Shown here: piece after piece, positions 45,729 to 54,719 of the stretch
Layout: every line of letters begins with the position of its first letter
Numbering within the stretch: position 1 is the stretch's first letter
Origin: Bacilli bacterium
GTDB lineage: Bacteria > Bacillota_I > Bacilli_A > JAJDGJ01
NCBI GenBank assembly: GCA_031272545.1
Contig: JAISTP010000007.1
Coordinates: 1 to 54,920 of the forward strand
Direction: 5' to 3'
Length of the DNA stretch: 54,920 bases
Program-made: the position numbers and the translations under genes
The notes under the pieces: generated by a model
The model's database searches: none
What the model was told of the DNA's origin: nothing
Seen by the model: the letters and a program-made list of their open reading frames with translations, nothing else

Positions 45729-47396
45729 ATGAAAAGATTTATTAGCAAGTCTTTTACTTTTATTTTATTTGCCTTTATATTGTTTACGATTATAAATATT
45801 AATAGTAATTTATTTAGTAGACAAGTTAAGGCAGATGATTCTTTTTCAATAGTTCAAGATTATACAAATAGATCTACAAAATTAAAAGATTTTATTTATG
45901 TTAATGAACGAATGGATTGGGATGTTGTTTTAGATAATAAAGGCTATGGTGGCTTAGAAAGTGAAGGGTTTACTTGGTCAAGTAGTGATGATAGTATTGT
46001 TAGTATTGAAAGAAGTAATGATGGTATTGTTTATGGTATTTTAGTAGCTCATAAACCAGGTACTGCTATTATTACTGTTACATATAGTGATGGTAGAACT
46101 GCTTCAGCGACCATTAAAGTTAAGCAACCAGCAACATCAATATCTTTAAATATGAGTGCTACAGTTTATATTGGTAGTCCTTTTACTTTAAAAGCAACAT
46201 TAAATCCTAGTAATGTAGATGATAAAAAAGATGGTATTAAATGGAGTAGTTCAAATAATAATATAGCGAGTATTAATACTAATACTGGATTAATAACAGG
46301 AAAGAAAAATGGAACAGTTACCATAACAGCTACTTTTACTAATAAAGATCGATTCGGTAATGTTGTGCCAGAAAAAGTAATAGCTAAAAGTACTATTACG
46401 ATAAAAACTCATGTATCAAAAATGACTTTAAATAGATATAATTTAACTTTAAATAAAGGTAAAAAATATACTTTAAAAGTAAGTGTTTCACCAAGTACAG
46501 CATCTAATAAGTCATATACTTTAAAAAGTAGTAATAATAAAGTAGCAAGTATAAGTAGTAAAGGTGTTATTACTGCAAAAAATTATGGTGAAGCAACAAT
46601 TACAGTTACTAGTAAAGAGAATAATAAAAAAGCTAGTATCAAGATAACTGTTCCGCAACAAGTAAAAGGAAGTAATATTAGTAATAATTATGTTTACTCT
46701 TTTAGTAATAATACTTCATCATATTTTAAAGGTAATCAGAAAAGATATTATTATATAAGTAATAGTGATTATAAAAAATTAATAAAAAAATTATCATTAT
46801 ATTATAAAAATAAATTTACTAATGTTGATATTAAATATATTAATGGAATTGTTAATAGTAAGTGGGGTGGTTCATGTTTTGGTATGAGTTTAACAGTTGC
46901 TTTAAATAGAAGTGGACAAATAAATGTTAAGAAATATACCAATTCAAAAGGTAAAGGATATCAATTAAATAAAGTAAGTTATCCTAAAAATAGTAATAAG
47001 GTAAAAAGTACTATTAATTATTATTATGCAATCACACCTTATTATATTGATAAATATCGTGTATATTCAAATAATAAAGATGTTAAAAAATGGACTAGTA
47101 ATATCAAGAATTTAGTTACTAATGCAAAGAATAATAAATTACAATTATTTGATTTTTTTAAGAGTAATGGTTCTGGTCATTCTATATTAATAAAGAAATA
47201 TGACAAGAAAATAAAGATGAGTGGGAAATATTATTATCGATTATTAACATATGATCCTAATTATCCTAAGAAAAAAACATATGTATATATTAGAACAGAT
47301 TATAAAATTATTAAAGTACAACATTACAATTGGAATATTACAAAGTTTGATGTTTTAAGTAATTTTAGTGAATATAAGTATGTAAAGATAGATTAG
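45729..47396 (+). CDS. Secreted Ig-like protein with papain-like C-terminal domain (copy 2)
   Basis: A signal peptide (to about residue 38, ending QVKADD) is followed by three Big_2-type Ig-like modules, marked by WSSSDDSIVSIE, WSSSNNNIASIN... TGLITGKKNG and SSNNKVASISSKGVITA. The C-terminal domain is homologous to that of the protein at 42320. It contains WGGSCFGMS (Cys383 from this start), GHSILI (His484) and TYDPNYPKKKTYVYI (Asp509), and ends SNFSEYKYVKID. It has no SH3-like modules, unlike copy 1. ATG 45729 behind GGGAGGT is chosen; the frame extends to 45696. Sixteen bases separate it from the next secreted protein. Confidence 0.78.
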   Translation: MKRFISKSFTFILFAFILFTIININSNLFSRQVKADDSFSIVQDYTNRSTKLKDFIYVNERMDWDVVLDNKGYGGLESEGFTWSSSDDSIVSIERSNDGIVYGILVAHKPGTAIITVTYSDGRTASATIKVKQPATSISLNMSATVYIGSPFTLKATLNPSNVDDKKDGIKWSSSNNNIASINTNTGLITGKKNGTVTITATFTNKDRFGNVVPEKVIAKSTITIKTHVSKMTLNRYNLTLNKGKKYTLKVSVSPSTASNKSYTLKSSNNKVASISSKGVITAKNYGEATITVTSKENNKKASIKITVPQQVKGSNISNNYVYSFSNNTSSYFKGNQKRYYYISNSDYKKLIKKLSLYYKNKFTNVDIKYINGIVNSKWGGSCFGMSLTVALNRSGQINVKKYTNSKGKGYQLNKVSYPKNSNKVKSTINYYYAITPYYIDKYRVYSNNKDVKKWTSNIKNLVTNAKNNKLQLFDFFKSNGSGHSILIKKYDKKIKMSGKYYYRLLTYDPNYPKKKTYVYIRTDYKIIKVQHYNWNITKFDVLSNFSEYKYVKID

Positions 47397-47412
47397 GAAA
47401 GGATGATATAAA

Positions 47413-48651
47413 ATGAATAATAAGATTAAAAAGATATTTATACTTGCATTATTTATTATAAGTATCTTTAGTATAAATAATAAAATTGAAGCAGAAAATA
47501 AAACTGCAATAGTTGGAGTAACACTTAATGGAACATTTACATTTATAAATGATGAAGGTAAATATGTAAAATATAGTACTTCAACCGGTAATACATCAGG
47601 CTCTTTAGATATTAAGAATGAAAGATATAGACCATCAACAATTCCTTTCATGGCCTTTGATGTAACTAATAGTCCATCTTTTACTTATAAAAGTAATAAT
47701 AAATATACTGATATTTCAATATTAGGGCCAGGATATTCATCAATTGCAAGAGGAACAAATGCTAAGAGTGTTACTATCTCTAATGCTAAAGGTGTTACCA
47801 AAACATCAATTAATGGAAAGAATATGGCTTATGATATTGGTTTAGCAGCTCATAATAATTATAATATTGGAGTTAATATAACTGGTAAAAAAAGTAATGG
47901 AACTGTTAGTATAGAAGATAGTAAACAAGGGATAATTGTCAAAGGTACATCAGGAGTTAGTAATTTAGTTTTAGATTATATGAAAAATTATAATGATGAG
48001 CCAAAGACTTTTAAATTTATACCATATAAACAACCAGTTACTTTTACTAATCTTAATGGAAAAATAAAAGTAAAAAATGCTAAATTGGTAAGTAATAAAT
48101 TATATGATCATAATCAAATAGGATTACATGCTTATGTCCAAGATAGTAATAATATTAGATTAAGTTGGAATCCGATGAAGAATGCTAAAGCATATAATAT
48201 TTATAAATATAATTATCAAACTAAGAAGTATTATTTTGTAAAAAGAGTAAATGGACAATATAATACATTATGGGTTGATACTAAATTAAAAAATAATAAA
48301 TTATATAATTATAAAGTGCAACCAATATTAAAAAATAATAAAAAAGGTAAATTAAGTTACTATGTAAGTGCTGTTACAAAATCAAAGACAAGAAATAATG
48401 TTACAACTATTATACCTAATCATCAAAAAATAAGTGGTAAGGTAGGAAAGACAATTAAAATGAAAGCAAGTGTAAAAACAAGTAAAGGATATCAAGTTTA
48501 TAATACTAGTGTAAGATGGTATTCAAATAATAGTAAGATAGCATCAATAACCAAAGATGGAAAATTAGTATTAAAGAAAAAAGGTAAAACATATATTTGG
48601 GCAAAAGCTCATAATGGTAAAAATAAAGTAATCTATGTAACTGTTAAATAA
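47413..48651 (+). CDS. Secreted protein with Fn3-like and Ig-like C-terminal modules
   Basis: The signal peptide ends near NKIEAEN. Residues about 30-220 form a Gly/Ser/Asn-rich beta region I do not recognise. It is followed by a fibronectin-III-like module (IRLSWNPMKNAKAYNIYKY ... YNYKVQPI) and a final Big_2-type module (VRWYSNNSKIASITKDGKL). There is no catalytic motif. It is cotranscribed with the papain-like protein just upstream, so it may be its substrate, adhesin partner or a matrix component. Good AAAGGATG Shine-Dalgarno. Confidence 0.72.
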   Translation: MNNKIKKIFILALFIISIFSINNKIEAENKTAIVGVTLNGTFTFINDEGKYVKYSTSTGNTSGSLDIKNERYRPSTIPFMAFDVTNSPSFTYKSNNKYTDISILGPGYSSIARGTNAKSVTISNAKGVTKTSINGKNMAYDIGLAAHNNYNIGVNITGKKSNGTVSIEDSKQGIIVKGTSGVSNLVLDYMKNYNDEPKTFKFIPYKQPVTFTNLNGKIKVKNAKLVSNKLYDHNQIGLHAYVQDSNNIRLSWNPMKNAKAYNIYKYNYQTKKYYFVKRVNGQYNTLWVDTKLKNNKLYNYKVQPILKNNKKGKLSYYVSAVTKSKTRNNVTTIIPNHQKISGKVGKTIKMKASVKTSKGYQVYNTSVRWYSNNSKIASITKDGKLVLKKKGKTYIWAKAHNGKNKVIYVTVK

Positions 48652-48658
48652 ATAAAAT

Positions 48659-48684
48659 AAAAATAGAGCAATTGCTCTATTTTT
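48659..48684. terminator. Bidirectional palindromic terminator
   Basis: AAAAATAGAGCAA joins its exact inverted copy TTGCTCTATTTTT. It lies between the convergent secreted-protein and ferritin genes. Confidence 0.85.
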
Positions 48685-48705
48685 ATTACTTTTACTTAAT
48701 AATAA

Positions 48706-49209
48706 TTATTCTTGAGTATTGTCGACAAAAGTACGTGATGCATATTCTTGATCTAATAAATATAAGCCAGCATCTTTAACTAAATTAATTTGTGAGATCA
48801 TTTTTTCAAAGTTTGCTTCTTCTTCAATTTGTTCATTAATGAACCAATTTAAGAAATTCATTGTCGCAAAATCATCTAATTCTTTAGCTTTATTCATCAT
48901 ATAATTAAATCTTTCAGTTACTACTTTTTCATGCATTAATGAAATTTGTGCAACTTCTAAAATAGAATTATATTCACTTCCTGGACTATCTTCCCAATTA
49001 GTAATTATTGGTGTATAACCACAATCTAATAAATAATTAATTAATTTTTTGGCATGAGTAATTTCTTCTTGGTATTGAATATCCATCCAATTTCCAAAAC
49101 CATCTAAACTTTCAGCTCGACAATAACAAGACATATTTAAATAAATATGAGCTGAATAAAGTTCAAAATTTACTTGAGAATTTAATAAATCTGCTAATTC
49201 TTTTTTCAT
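48706..49209 (-). CDS. ftnA: Ferritin, non-haem
   Basis: A 167-residue four-helix iron-storage protein. ELYSAHIYLNM, EEITHAKKL (E and H ferroxidase ligands) and NEQIEEE are the ferroxidase-centre segments of bacterial ferritin. AAAGGAAGG precedes the start. Confidence 0.94.
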   Translation of the reverse strand: MKKELADLLNSQVNFELYSAHIYLNMSCYCRAESLDGFGNWMDIQYQEEITHAKKLINYLLDCGYTPIITNWEDSPGSEYNSILEVAQISLMHEKVVTERFNYMMNKAKELDDFATMNFLNWFINEQIEEEANFEKMISQINLVKDAGLYLLDQEYASRTFVDNTQE

Positions 49210-49223
49210 AATAATACCTTCCT

Positions 49224-50132
49224 TTACTGTTTTAATTTTTCTTTTATTTTAGCTGTATTTTTAAAATGAGTTTTCGCTATTTCATCAAGAATTTCTAAAC
49301 CATAATGATTAACTATTTTTACTCCTAATTCATCTACTAAATTACTAGCACCTTTAATAATATTAATGTTAAGGCGATGAGATAGTTTATCAATTTCTTC
49401 TAGAAAAGCATTTCTAGCGAACATAGAGGCTAAAGCAACAGCTAAGTATTTTGATTCAGCTTTAGTTTCAAAATTAATACCATCAATAACAGTATTAGGG
49501 GTGTCTTTTAAATAGTTATAATAATTCTTTTCTGAACAAAATTGATCAACAATAATCATTGGCTTTTTATTAATCTTTTTAATTAATTTCGCAAGAACAT
49601 AATTATGCATTTTGGCTTTAATTTGATTAAGATTATTAGTTTGATGGACTTTGTTATAAGTTTTATTATCTAAAATATAAATAACATGAGGCACATATTT
49701 TTCAATTTTATTAGCTACATCACAAATATAATCATCACTTAACATTTTAGAATCAGTAATATTATATTGAGCAATTTGATTAACAATATTCTCATTGATA
49801 TAGCAAGCACAAACTACTACTGGTCCAAAAAAATCTCCTGTACCAACTTCATCACTGCCTATAGATTCATGTAAAACAACATTAGTAAGATTAGAAGCTA
49901 TTAATTCTTCTTCAATCATGATACTGGCTTGTTGTTGCCAAACGGCTGCTTCTTCACTAGCTTTTTTACCTTGAAACATAACTTTATTAGAATCATAAGC
50001 AATTACTTTAAAATCTTTATTAGTTACTACAAATTTAGTATGAGGGATTTTATTGTTTTGATCAATTTCATGATAATAATATTGTTCTAATGTTTTTATT
50101 AATTTATCATTACCTTGAATTACTATATTCAT
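49224..50132 (-). CDS. rnhC: Ribonuclease HIII
   Basis: It cleaves RNA in RNA-DNA hybrids. GSDEVGTGDFFGPVVV is the RNase HIII signature, DSKMLSD follows, and IVDQFCSEKNYY carries a further acidic residue. The N-terminal TBP-like substrate domain is present. ATG 50132, behind AAGGAG, is chosen; a GTG at 50141 abuts the Shine-Dalgarno. Confidence 0.95.
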   Translation of the reverse strand: MNIVIQGNDKLIKTLEQYYYHEIDQNNKIPHTKFVVTNKDFKVIAYDSNKVMFQGKKASEEAAVWQQQASIMIEEELIASNLTNVVLHESIGSDEVGTGDFFGPVVVCACYINENIVNQIAQYNITDSKMLSDDYICDVANKIEKYVPHVIYILDNKTYNKVHQTNNLNQIKAKMHNYVLAKLIKKINKKPMIIVDQFCSEKNYYNYLKDTPNTVIDGINFETKAESKYLAVALASMFARNAFLEEIDKLSHRLNINIIKGASNLVDELGVKIVNHYGLEILDEIAKTHFKNTAKIKEKLKQ

Positions 50133-50240
50133 CTGTTTCACTCCTTAGACTATTATATCACAATTAATTAATTAAACACTTGATAAACATTAGATGTTAT
50201 TATAATCGATTTATTAATATGTTATAATTTAGTAGGTGAT

Positions 50241-50735
50241 ATGATGATTATAGATATTGTTTTAGCAATTATTATTGTTTTTTTTATTTTAAATGGTTTA
50301 ATAAAAGGTGTTTTTGAAAATATAATTAGTATTATTTTTATTATTATTTACTATTTAATTAGTAATAAATTATATCAATTTTTAATAAATTATTTACCTT
50401 ATGATGCTAGATTTTATTTACAAGAAAATACCTTTGTTGGATATATCATAATAATTATTATTGGTCTTATCTTGTTAGGTATCATTCTATTTTTATTTAA
50501 ACATTTTATTAAAAAAAGTTTTATTTCTCTATTCGATCGTCTTGTAGGAGTAATCGTTGGTTTAATAATTGGTTTTTTATTAGTATGCATTTTAAATAGT
50601 GGCGTTAATTTTATTAATAATAATTTACCACAATTATTAAAAGATAATAAAGAAGTTAATAGTAGTTTTTTATTATCAAAAGAATTTAATCAAAAATATA
50701 ATATTTTAAATGGAGTGTTCTTTAATGATAAATAA
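50241..50735 (+). CDS. cvpA: CvpA-family membrane protein
   Basis: Four hydrophobic segments, with IIDIVLAIIIVFFILNGLIKGVFENI at the start and DRLVGVIVGLIIGFLLV typical of CvpA. It precedes mutS2, a frequent Firmicutes pairing, and overlaps it by 11 bases. Confidence 0.88.
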   Translation: MMIIDIVLAIIIVFFILNGLIKGVFENIISIIFIIIYYLISNKLYQFLINYLPYDARFYLQENTFVGYIIIIIIGLILLGIILFLFKHFIKKSFISLFDRLVGVIVGLIIGFLLVCILNSGVNFINNNLPQLLKDNKEVNSSFLLSKEFNQKYNILNGVFFNDK

Positions 50736-53058
50736 TAGAATATATCAAAAATTAGAATACAATTTAATATTAGAAGATATAGCTAAATATGCTAGTAATG
50801 AAAGTAGTAAAAGCTATATTTTAAAGATGCAACATGCTATTTTCTATGAAGAAGTTAAGCAATTATTAAATGAAACTGATGAAGTAATGCGTCTTAGTAA
50901 TGATTATCAAAGATTATATTTTGATGATTTCTTAGATGTAAAAGATGATATTATTTCATTAAATAATAAAATTAATCTCGATGGTTTAAAGATTGTTAAT
51001 ATCGTCAAACAAAATAAAAGTATTAATTTTTTAAAGGAATTTTTTAAAGAAATAGATAATAAAGAAAGATATCCTCAAATAAAAGATTGGATTACTAATT
51101 TAAAAAGTATTAATAATATTGAAAAGGAAGTTATGACTAAATTAGATGAGACTGGTCTTGTTTATGAAGATGCAACGGCTAATTTAAAAAGAATTAATGT
51201 AAGTATTAGAGAATTAAATGAACAAATTCAAAGTTATTTAAGAAATTTTATTAATAATAATAGTGAGCATTTAATGGATACAATTATTACTACTAGAAAT
51301 AATCGTTATGTTATCATGGTTAAATTAAGTAGTAAGAATATTATTAAAGGTATTATTCATGATGAATCTAGTTCTAAACAAACTATTTTTATTGAGCCAA
51401 CTCATGTAGTAGAAATGAATAATAAAATACAATCTTTAGAATTTGAAAAATTAGAAGAAATTAAAATTGTTTTAAATGAATTAACTCTTAAATTATATGA
51501 AAATAAAGAAATACTATTAACTAATTATGATATTTTAGAATATTTTGATGTCGTAAATGCTAAAGCATTATATTGTCTTAATAATAATAATATTATTCCC
51601 TCATTAAATAAAGATAGTGCCAAATTGGAAATATATCAAGGAAGACATCCTTTAATCGATAAAGATAAAGTTGTAAGTAATGATTTCTTTTTATGTAATA
51701 ATGATAGTAAATATCGTATTGTTTTAATAAGTGGTTCTAATACAGGTGGTAAATCAGTCGCATTAAAAATGGTAGGTTTATTTAGTATTATGGTACAAAG
51801 TGGTATTGGTATTCCAGCTAATGAAAAATCTAATTTTCCTATATATTCTCAAATATTTGTCGATATTGGTGATGAACAATCAATTGTTTCTTCATTAAGT
51901 ACTTTTTCTTCGCATTTAAGTAATGTTATTGATATATGTAATAATGTTAGTGAATATTCTTTAGTTTTATTAGATGAATTAGGTTCAGGTACAGATCCAA
52001 GAGAAGGAGAAAATTTAGCTTTAGCTATTCTTGAATATCTTTACTATAAAGATGCCTCTATTATTGTTACAACGCATTATAGTAAATTAAAAAATTATGC
52101 TATTACTACTGATTATGTAAGAAGTGCCAGTGTTAGTTTTAATGAACAATCTAAATTACCTGAATATAAATTAGTTTTTGATACTTTTGCATCTTCTAAT
52201 GCTTTTGAAATAGCTAGTTCATTAGGTTTAAATAAAGATATTGTCAAACAAGCTATTGCGAAATATCATGAAGATCTAGCAACTAGTGATGAGTTATTAT
52301 TACAGTTACAAGCTTTAAGCCAAGAATATCAATTAAAAGAACAAGATTTAAAAGATAAAGAAAATGCTTTAGCTTTAGAGAAGATTAATCTTAATAAAGA
52401 AAAAGATAGTATTAAAGATAGAAAAGAAAAAATATTATTACAAGCTCATGAAGAAGCTAATAAACTTATTCAAGAACAAAAACAAAAGGCACATGAAATA
52501 ATTAATAAATTAAAAAAAGAAGATAAATTTATTAATCATCAAGTTAATAAGTATAATAAAGAATTAGATGATTTAATTTTTAATGAAAATTATAAAATTG
52601 ATAATACTAATATCACATTTAAAGTAGGTGATGTTGTTAAAGTATTAAAAATTAATAGTAATGGAACTATTAAGAAAGTTTTAAAAAATAATCAATACGA
52701 AGTGCTTTCTGGTAATATTTCAATGAAAGTTAAACATGATGAAATATCATTTATTCAACACCAAGCAATTCAAAGTAAAAATGAAATTAAAACTAAGAAA
52801 TTAGTATCTAAAAGTATGAGTAGTGAAATTAATTTAATTGGTTTAAAAGTAGAAGAAGCTAGAAGAATTTTAAATAAGTTTTTAGATGATGCTATTGTAG
52901 CTAAATTAAACAAAGTTAGAATTATTCACGGTTTTGGGACAGGAGCTTTACGTAAAATGGTTCATGAAGAATTAAGAAAGAATAAACATGTCAAGGATTT
53001 TATGTTTGCGACTTATCAAGAAGGTGGTCAAGGAGCTACCATAGCTAATTTTAAGTAG
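50725..53058 (+). CDS. mutS2: MutS2 family ATPase/endonuclease
   Basis: Walker A GSNTGGKSVALK, Walker B VLLDELGSGTDPREG and a coiled-coil (about residues 520-620) are followed by a C-terminal Smr domain (EINLIGLKVEEARRIL, IIHGFGTGALR). It acts in recombination control and in ribosome-collision rescue in Bacilli. The length is typical. ATG 50725 follows GGAGTG; a longer frame to 50710 is less likely. Confidence 0.95.
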   Translation: MINNRIYQKLEYNLILEDIAKYASNESSKSYILKMQHAIFYEEVKQLLNETDEVMRLSNDYQRLYFDDFLDVKDDIISLNNKINLDGLKIVNIVKQNKSINFLKEFFKEIDNKERYPQIKDWITNLKSINNIEKEVMTKLDETGLVYEDATANLKRINVSIRELNEQIQSYLRNFINNNSEHLMDTIITTRNNRYVIMVKLSSKNIIKGIIHDESSSKQTIFIEPTHVVEMNNKIQSLEFEKLEEIKIVLNELTLKLYENKEILLTNYDILEYFDVVNAKALYCLNNNNIIPSLNKDSAKLEIYQGRHPLIDKDKVVSNDFFLCNNDSKYRIVLISGSNTGGKSVALKMVGLFSIMVQSGIGIPANEKSNFPIYSQIFVDIGDEQSIVSSLSTFSSHLSNVIDICNNVSEYSLVLLDELGSGTDPREGENLALAILEYLYYKDASIIVTTHYSKLKNYAITTDYVRSASVSFNEQSKLPEYKLVFDTFASSNAFEIASSLGLNKDIVKQAIAKYHEDLATSDELLLQLQALSQEYQLKEQDLKDKENALALEKINLNKEKDSIKDRKEKILLQAHEEANKLIQEQKQKAHEIINKLKKEDKFINHQVNKYNKELDDLIFNENYKIDNTNITFKVGDVVKVLKINSNGTIKKVLKNNQYEVLSGNISMKVKHDEISFIQHQAIQSKNEIKTKKLVSKSMSSEINLIGLKVEEARRILNKFLDDAIVAKLNKVRIIHGFGTGALRKMVHEELRKNKHVKDFMFATYQEGGQGATIANFK

Positions 53059-53066
53059 GTGTATTT

Positions 53067-53561
53067 ATGGATTATCAAATAAGAGAAATGAATAAAAATG
53101 ATTGGGATAGTGTTTTAAATATTTATCAAGAAGGTTTAGCTTCAGATATTGCGACATTTAATACTGAAGCACCAACTTATGATGAATGGGACAAAGCTCA
53201 TTTAAAAGATTTAAGATATGTTATTTTAGTTAATAATCAAGTAAAAGGATGGATTGCTTTAAGTCCAACTTCATCACGTTATGTTTATCGTGGGGTTTGT
53301 GAAGTTAGTATTTATATTACCAATGATGCTAAAGGTAAGGGTTTAGGAACTGCTTTATTTAATTATTTAATTAAAGAAAGTGAAAATAAAGGTATTTGGA
53401 CTTTATATTCTTCAATTATTGATCTTAATAAAGCAAGTATTAATTTACATTTAAAATGTGGGTTTAGAATTGTTGGTTATCGTGAAAAAATAGCACAAAA
53501 TAGATATCATCAATGGTTAAATACCATTATTATGGAAAGAAGAAGTAAAATAATAGAATAA
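53067..53561 (+). CDS. GNAT acetyltransferase, phosphinothricin-acetyltransferase-like
   Basis: The N terminus YQIREMNKNDWDSVLNIYQEGLASDIATFNTEAP and the CoA-binding stretch AKGKGLGTALFNYLI fit the Pat/Bar-like GNAT group; the end reads GFRIVGYREKIAQ. The acceptor is unknown (methionine derivatives or similar amino acids in characterised relatives). It is 8 bases after mutS2. Confidence 0.88.
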   Translation: MDYQIREMNKNDWDSVLNIYQEGLASDIATFNTEAPTYDEWDKAHLKDLRYVILVNNQVKGWIALSPTSSRYVYRGVCEVSIYITNDAKGKGLGTALFNYLIKESENKGIWTLYSSIIDLNKASINLHLKCGFRIVGYREKIAQNRYHQWLNTIIMERRSKIIE

Positions 53562-53590
53562 AAAAGGAATGTTTAAATACATTCCTTTTT
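53561..53590. terminator. Bidirectional terminator
   Basis: AAAAAGGAATGT (53561-53572) pairs with ACATTCCTTTTT (53579-53590). It lies between the convergent GNAT and DUF4430 genes. Confidence 0.85.
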
Positions 53591-53611
53591 AATTATTTTT
53601 AAATATAATTA

Positions 53612-54157
53612 TTATTCAAAGCTAAATCCAACGTCTTTGCCACCATCAACTGTATAAACAAAACTAATTTTATCATTTTCTTTAACCATAGTTTTATCAA
53701 TACTTGTTAGTGGTAATTCACCATTAATTGTATATAGCCAACCACTACTTGCACCTAATGTTTTAGAACCTAAACCATTGATTGAAATAATATAAGACAT
53801 TCCAGACATATCACCATAAACGATATTAATATCATTAGCTTTCGCAAAATCATCAATTACATCTTTAACTGACATTTCTTTTGTGACTACGATTGGTAAT
53901 GCTTCGACAAGATTTTTATCTTTAGGATATTTTTCTTGAATAGCTTTATCTAACTTATCATAATTATCATCTTCATTAATCATATGATTATCAATAGTTA
54001 ACGTAAAAGCAATATCTTTATCATTTTCCTTAGTTGTAGTATTAATCTTAATATCAGGATTAGTACCATTTTTAAATTCTTCTTTACTTTGAATTGAACA
54101 TCCAATACATCCTACCATAATGATAAGTGCTAACAATAATGTTTTAATTTTTCTCAT
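53612..54157 (-). CDS. DUF4430 lipoprotein, probable cobalamin-binding surface protein
   Basis: An N-terminal lipoprotein signal (LLLALIIMVGC) gives Cys17 or Cys20 as the lipidation site. The C-terminal domain matches DUF4430, which is related to the C-terminal domain of transcobalamin and intrinsic factor; SGWLYTINGELP and ENDKISFVYTVDGG are its typical stretches. A cobalamin riboswitch lies directly upstream in the same orientation, so expression should rise when B12 is scarce. I infer that it captures corrinoids at the cell surface. No B12 ABC transporter is in this window. GAAAAGGAG precedes the start. Confidence 0.82.
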   Translation of the reverse strand: MRKIKTLLLALIIMVGCIGCSIQSKEEFKNGTNPDIKINTTTKENDKDIAFTLTIDNHMINEDDNYDKLDKAIQEKYPKDKNLVEALPIVVTKEMSVKDVIDDFAKANDINIVYGDMSGMSYIISINGLGSKTLGASSGWLYTINGELPLTSIDKTMVKENDKISFVYTVDGGKDVGFSFE

Positions 54158-54180
54158 ACCTTGCTCCTTTTCTCACATAA

Positions 54181-54202
54181 AAAAAACACCTCAGAGGCGT
54201 TA
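54181..54202 (-). terminator. Riboswitch expression-platform terminator
   Basis: On the minus strand AACGCCTC pairs with GAGGTGTT (one G:U), followed by at least seven T. It lies between the cobalamin aptamer and the lipoprotein start and is the expected off-switch when B12 binds. Confidence 0.8.
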
Positions 54203-54203
54203 T

Positions 54204-54325
54204 AGCTTATAATCAGCTTGTTTCCCTCTGCAAACACTGTAATAATATTATCAAGTTTTCTGACTTTTACAGTAGCAGTGGGGCTGTCTAGGAATTACAC
54301 CTAATTACCTTGTTAATACCCTTTA
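54204..54325 (-). promoter_or_regulatory. Cobalamin (B12) riboswitch
   Basis: The minus strand shows the cobalamin-riboswitch core: AGGTGTAATTCCTAG, then ACAGCCCCACTGCTACTGTAA, AGTCAGAAAAC, and GCAGAGGGAAACAAGCTG near the 3' end. The order and spacing match the class I B12-box aptamer, with small deviations (GCCCC in place of GTCCC). It controls the DUF4430 lipoprotein through the terminator at 54181-54202. Confidence 0.88.
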
Positions 54326-54412
54326 ATAATATCAAATATAAATAATAAAGTAAATATATTTTAAAATAAAATTTGATATGTTAGAATAATTATAGAAAGT
54401 GAGTGATAAATA

Positions 54413-54715
54413 ATGTCTATAGTTAAATTAGATAGTAATAATTTTAATGATGAAATAAAATCAGGAGTAGTATTAGTAGATTTTTATGCTGATTGGTGTG
54501 GTCCATGTAAGATGATTGCTCCATATATTGAAGAAGTTGCTAATGAACTTAGTGATGTTAAAGTTGGAAAATTAAATGTTGATGAAGCGCAAGATATTGC
54601 TCAAAAATATAATGTTATGTCTATTCCAACATTAATTGTTTTTCAGGATGGTGAGATTAAAAATCAAAAGATGGGATTCATGACTAAAGATCAAATTATT
54701 GCTTTAGTTAAATAG
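54413..54715 (+). CDS. trxA: Thioredoxin
   Basis: A 100-residue thiol-disulphide carrier. The active site is W28-C29-G-P-C32 in YADWCGPCKM, with the cis-proline stretch SIPTLIVF. GAAAGTGAG precedes the start. Confidence 0.96.
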   Translation: MSIVKLDSNNFNDEIKSGVVLVDFYADWCGPCKMIAPYIEEVANELSDVKVGKLNVDEAQDIAQKYNVMSIPTLIVFQDGEIKNQKMGFMTKDQIIALVK

Positions 54716-54719
54716 TATT

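Noticed and set aside
308-53561. Mycoplasma-type genetic code (TGA as Trp), suggested by the very low GC content
   Set aside because: TGA ends res and queG, the tryptophans checked are TGG, and frames read through normally with the standard code.
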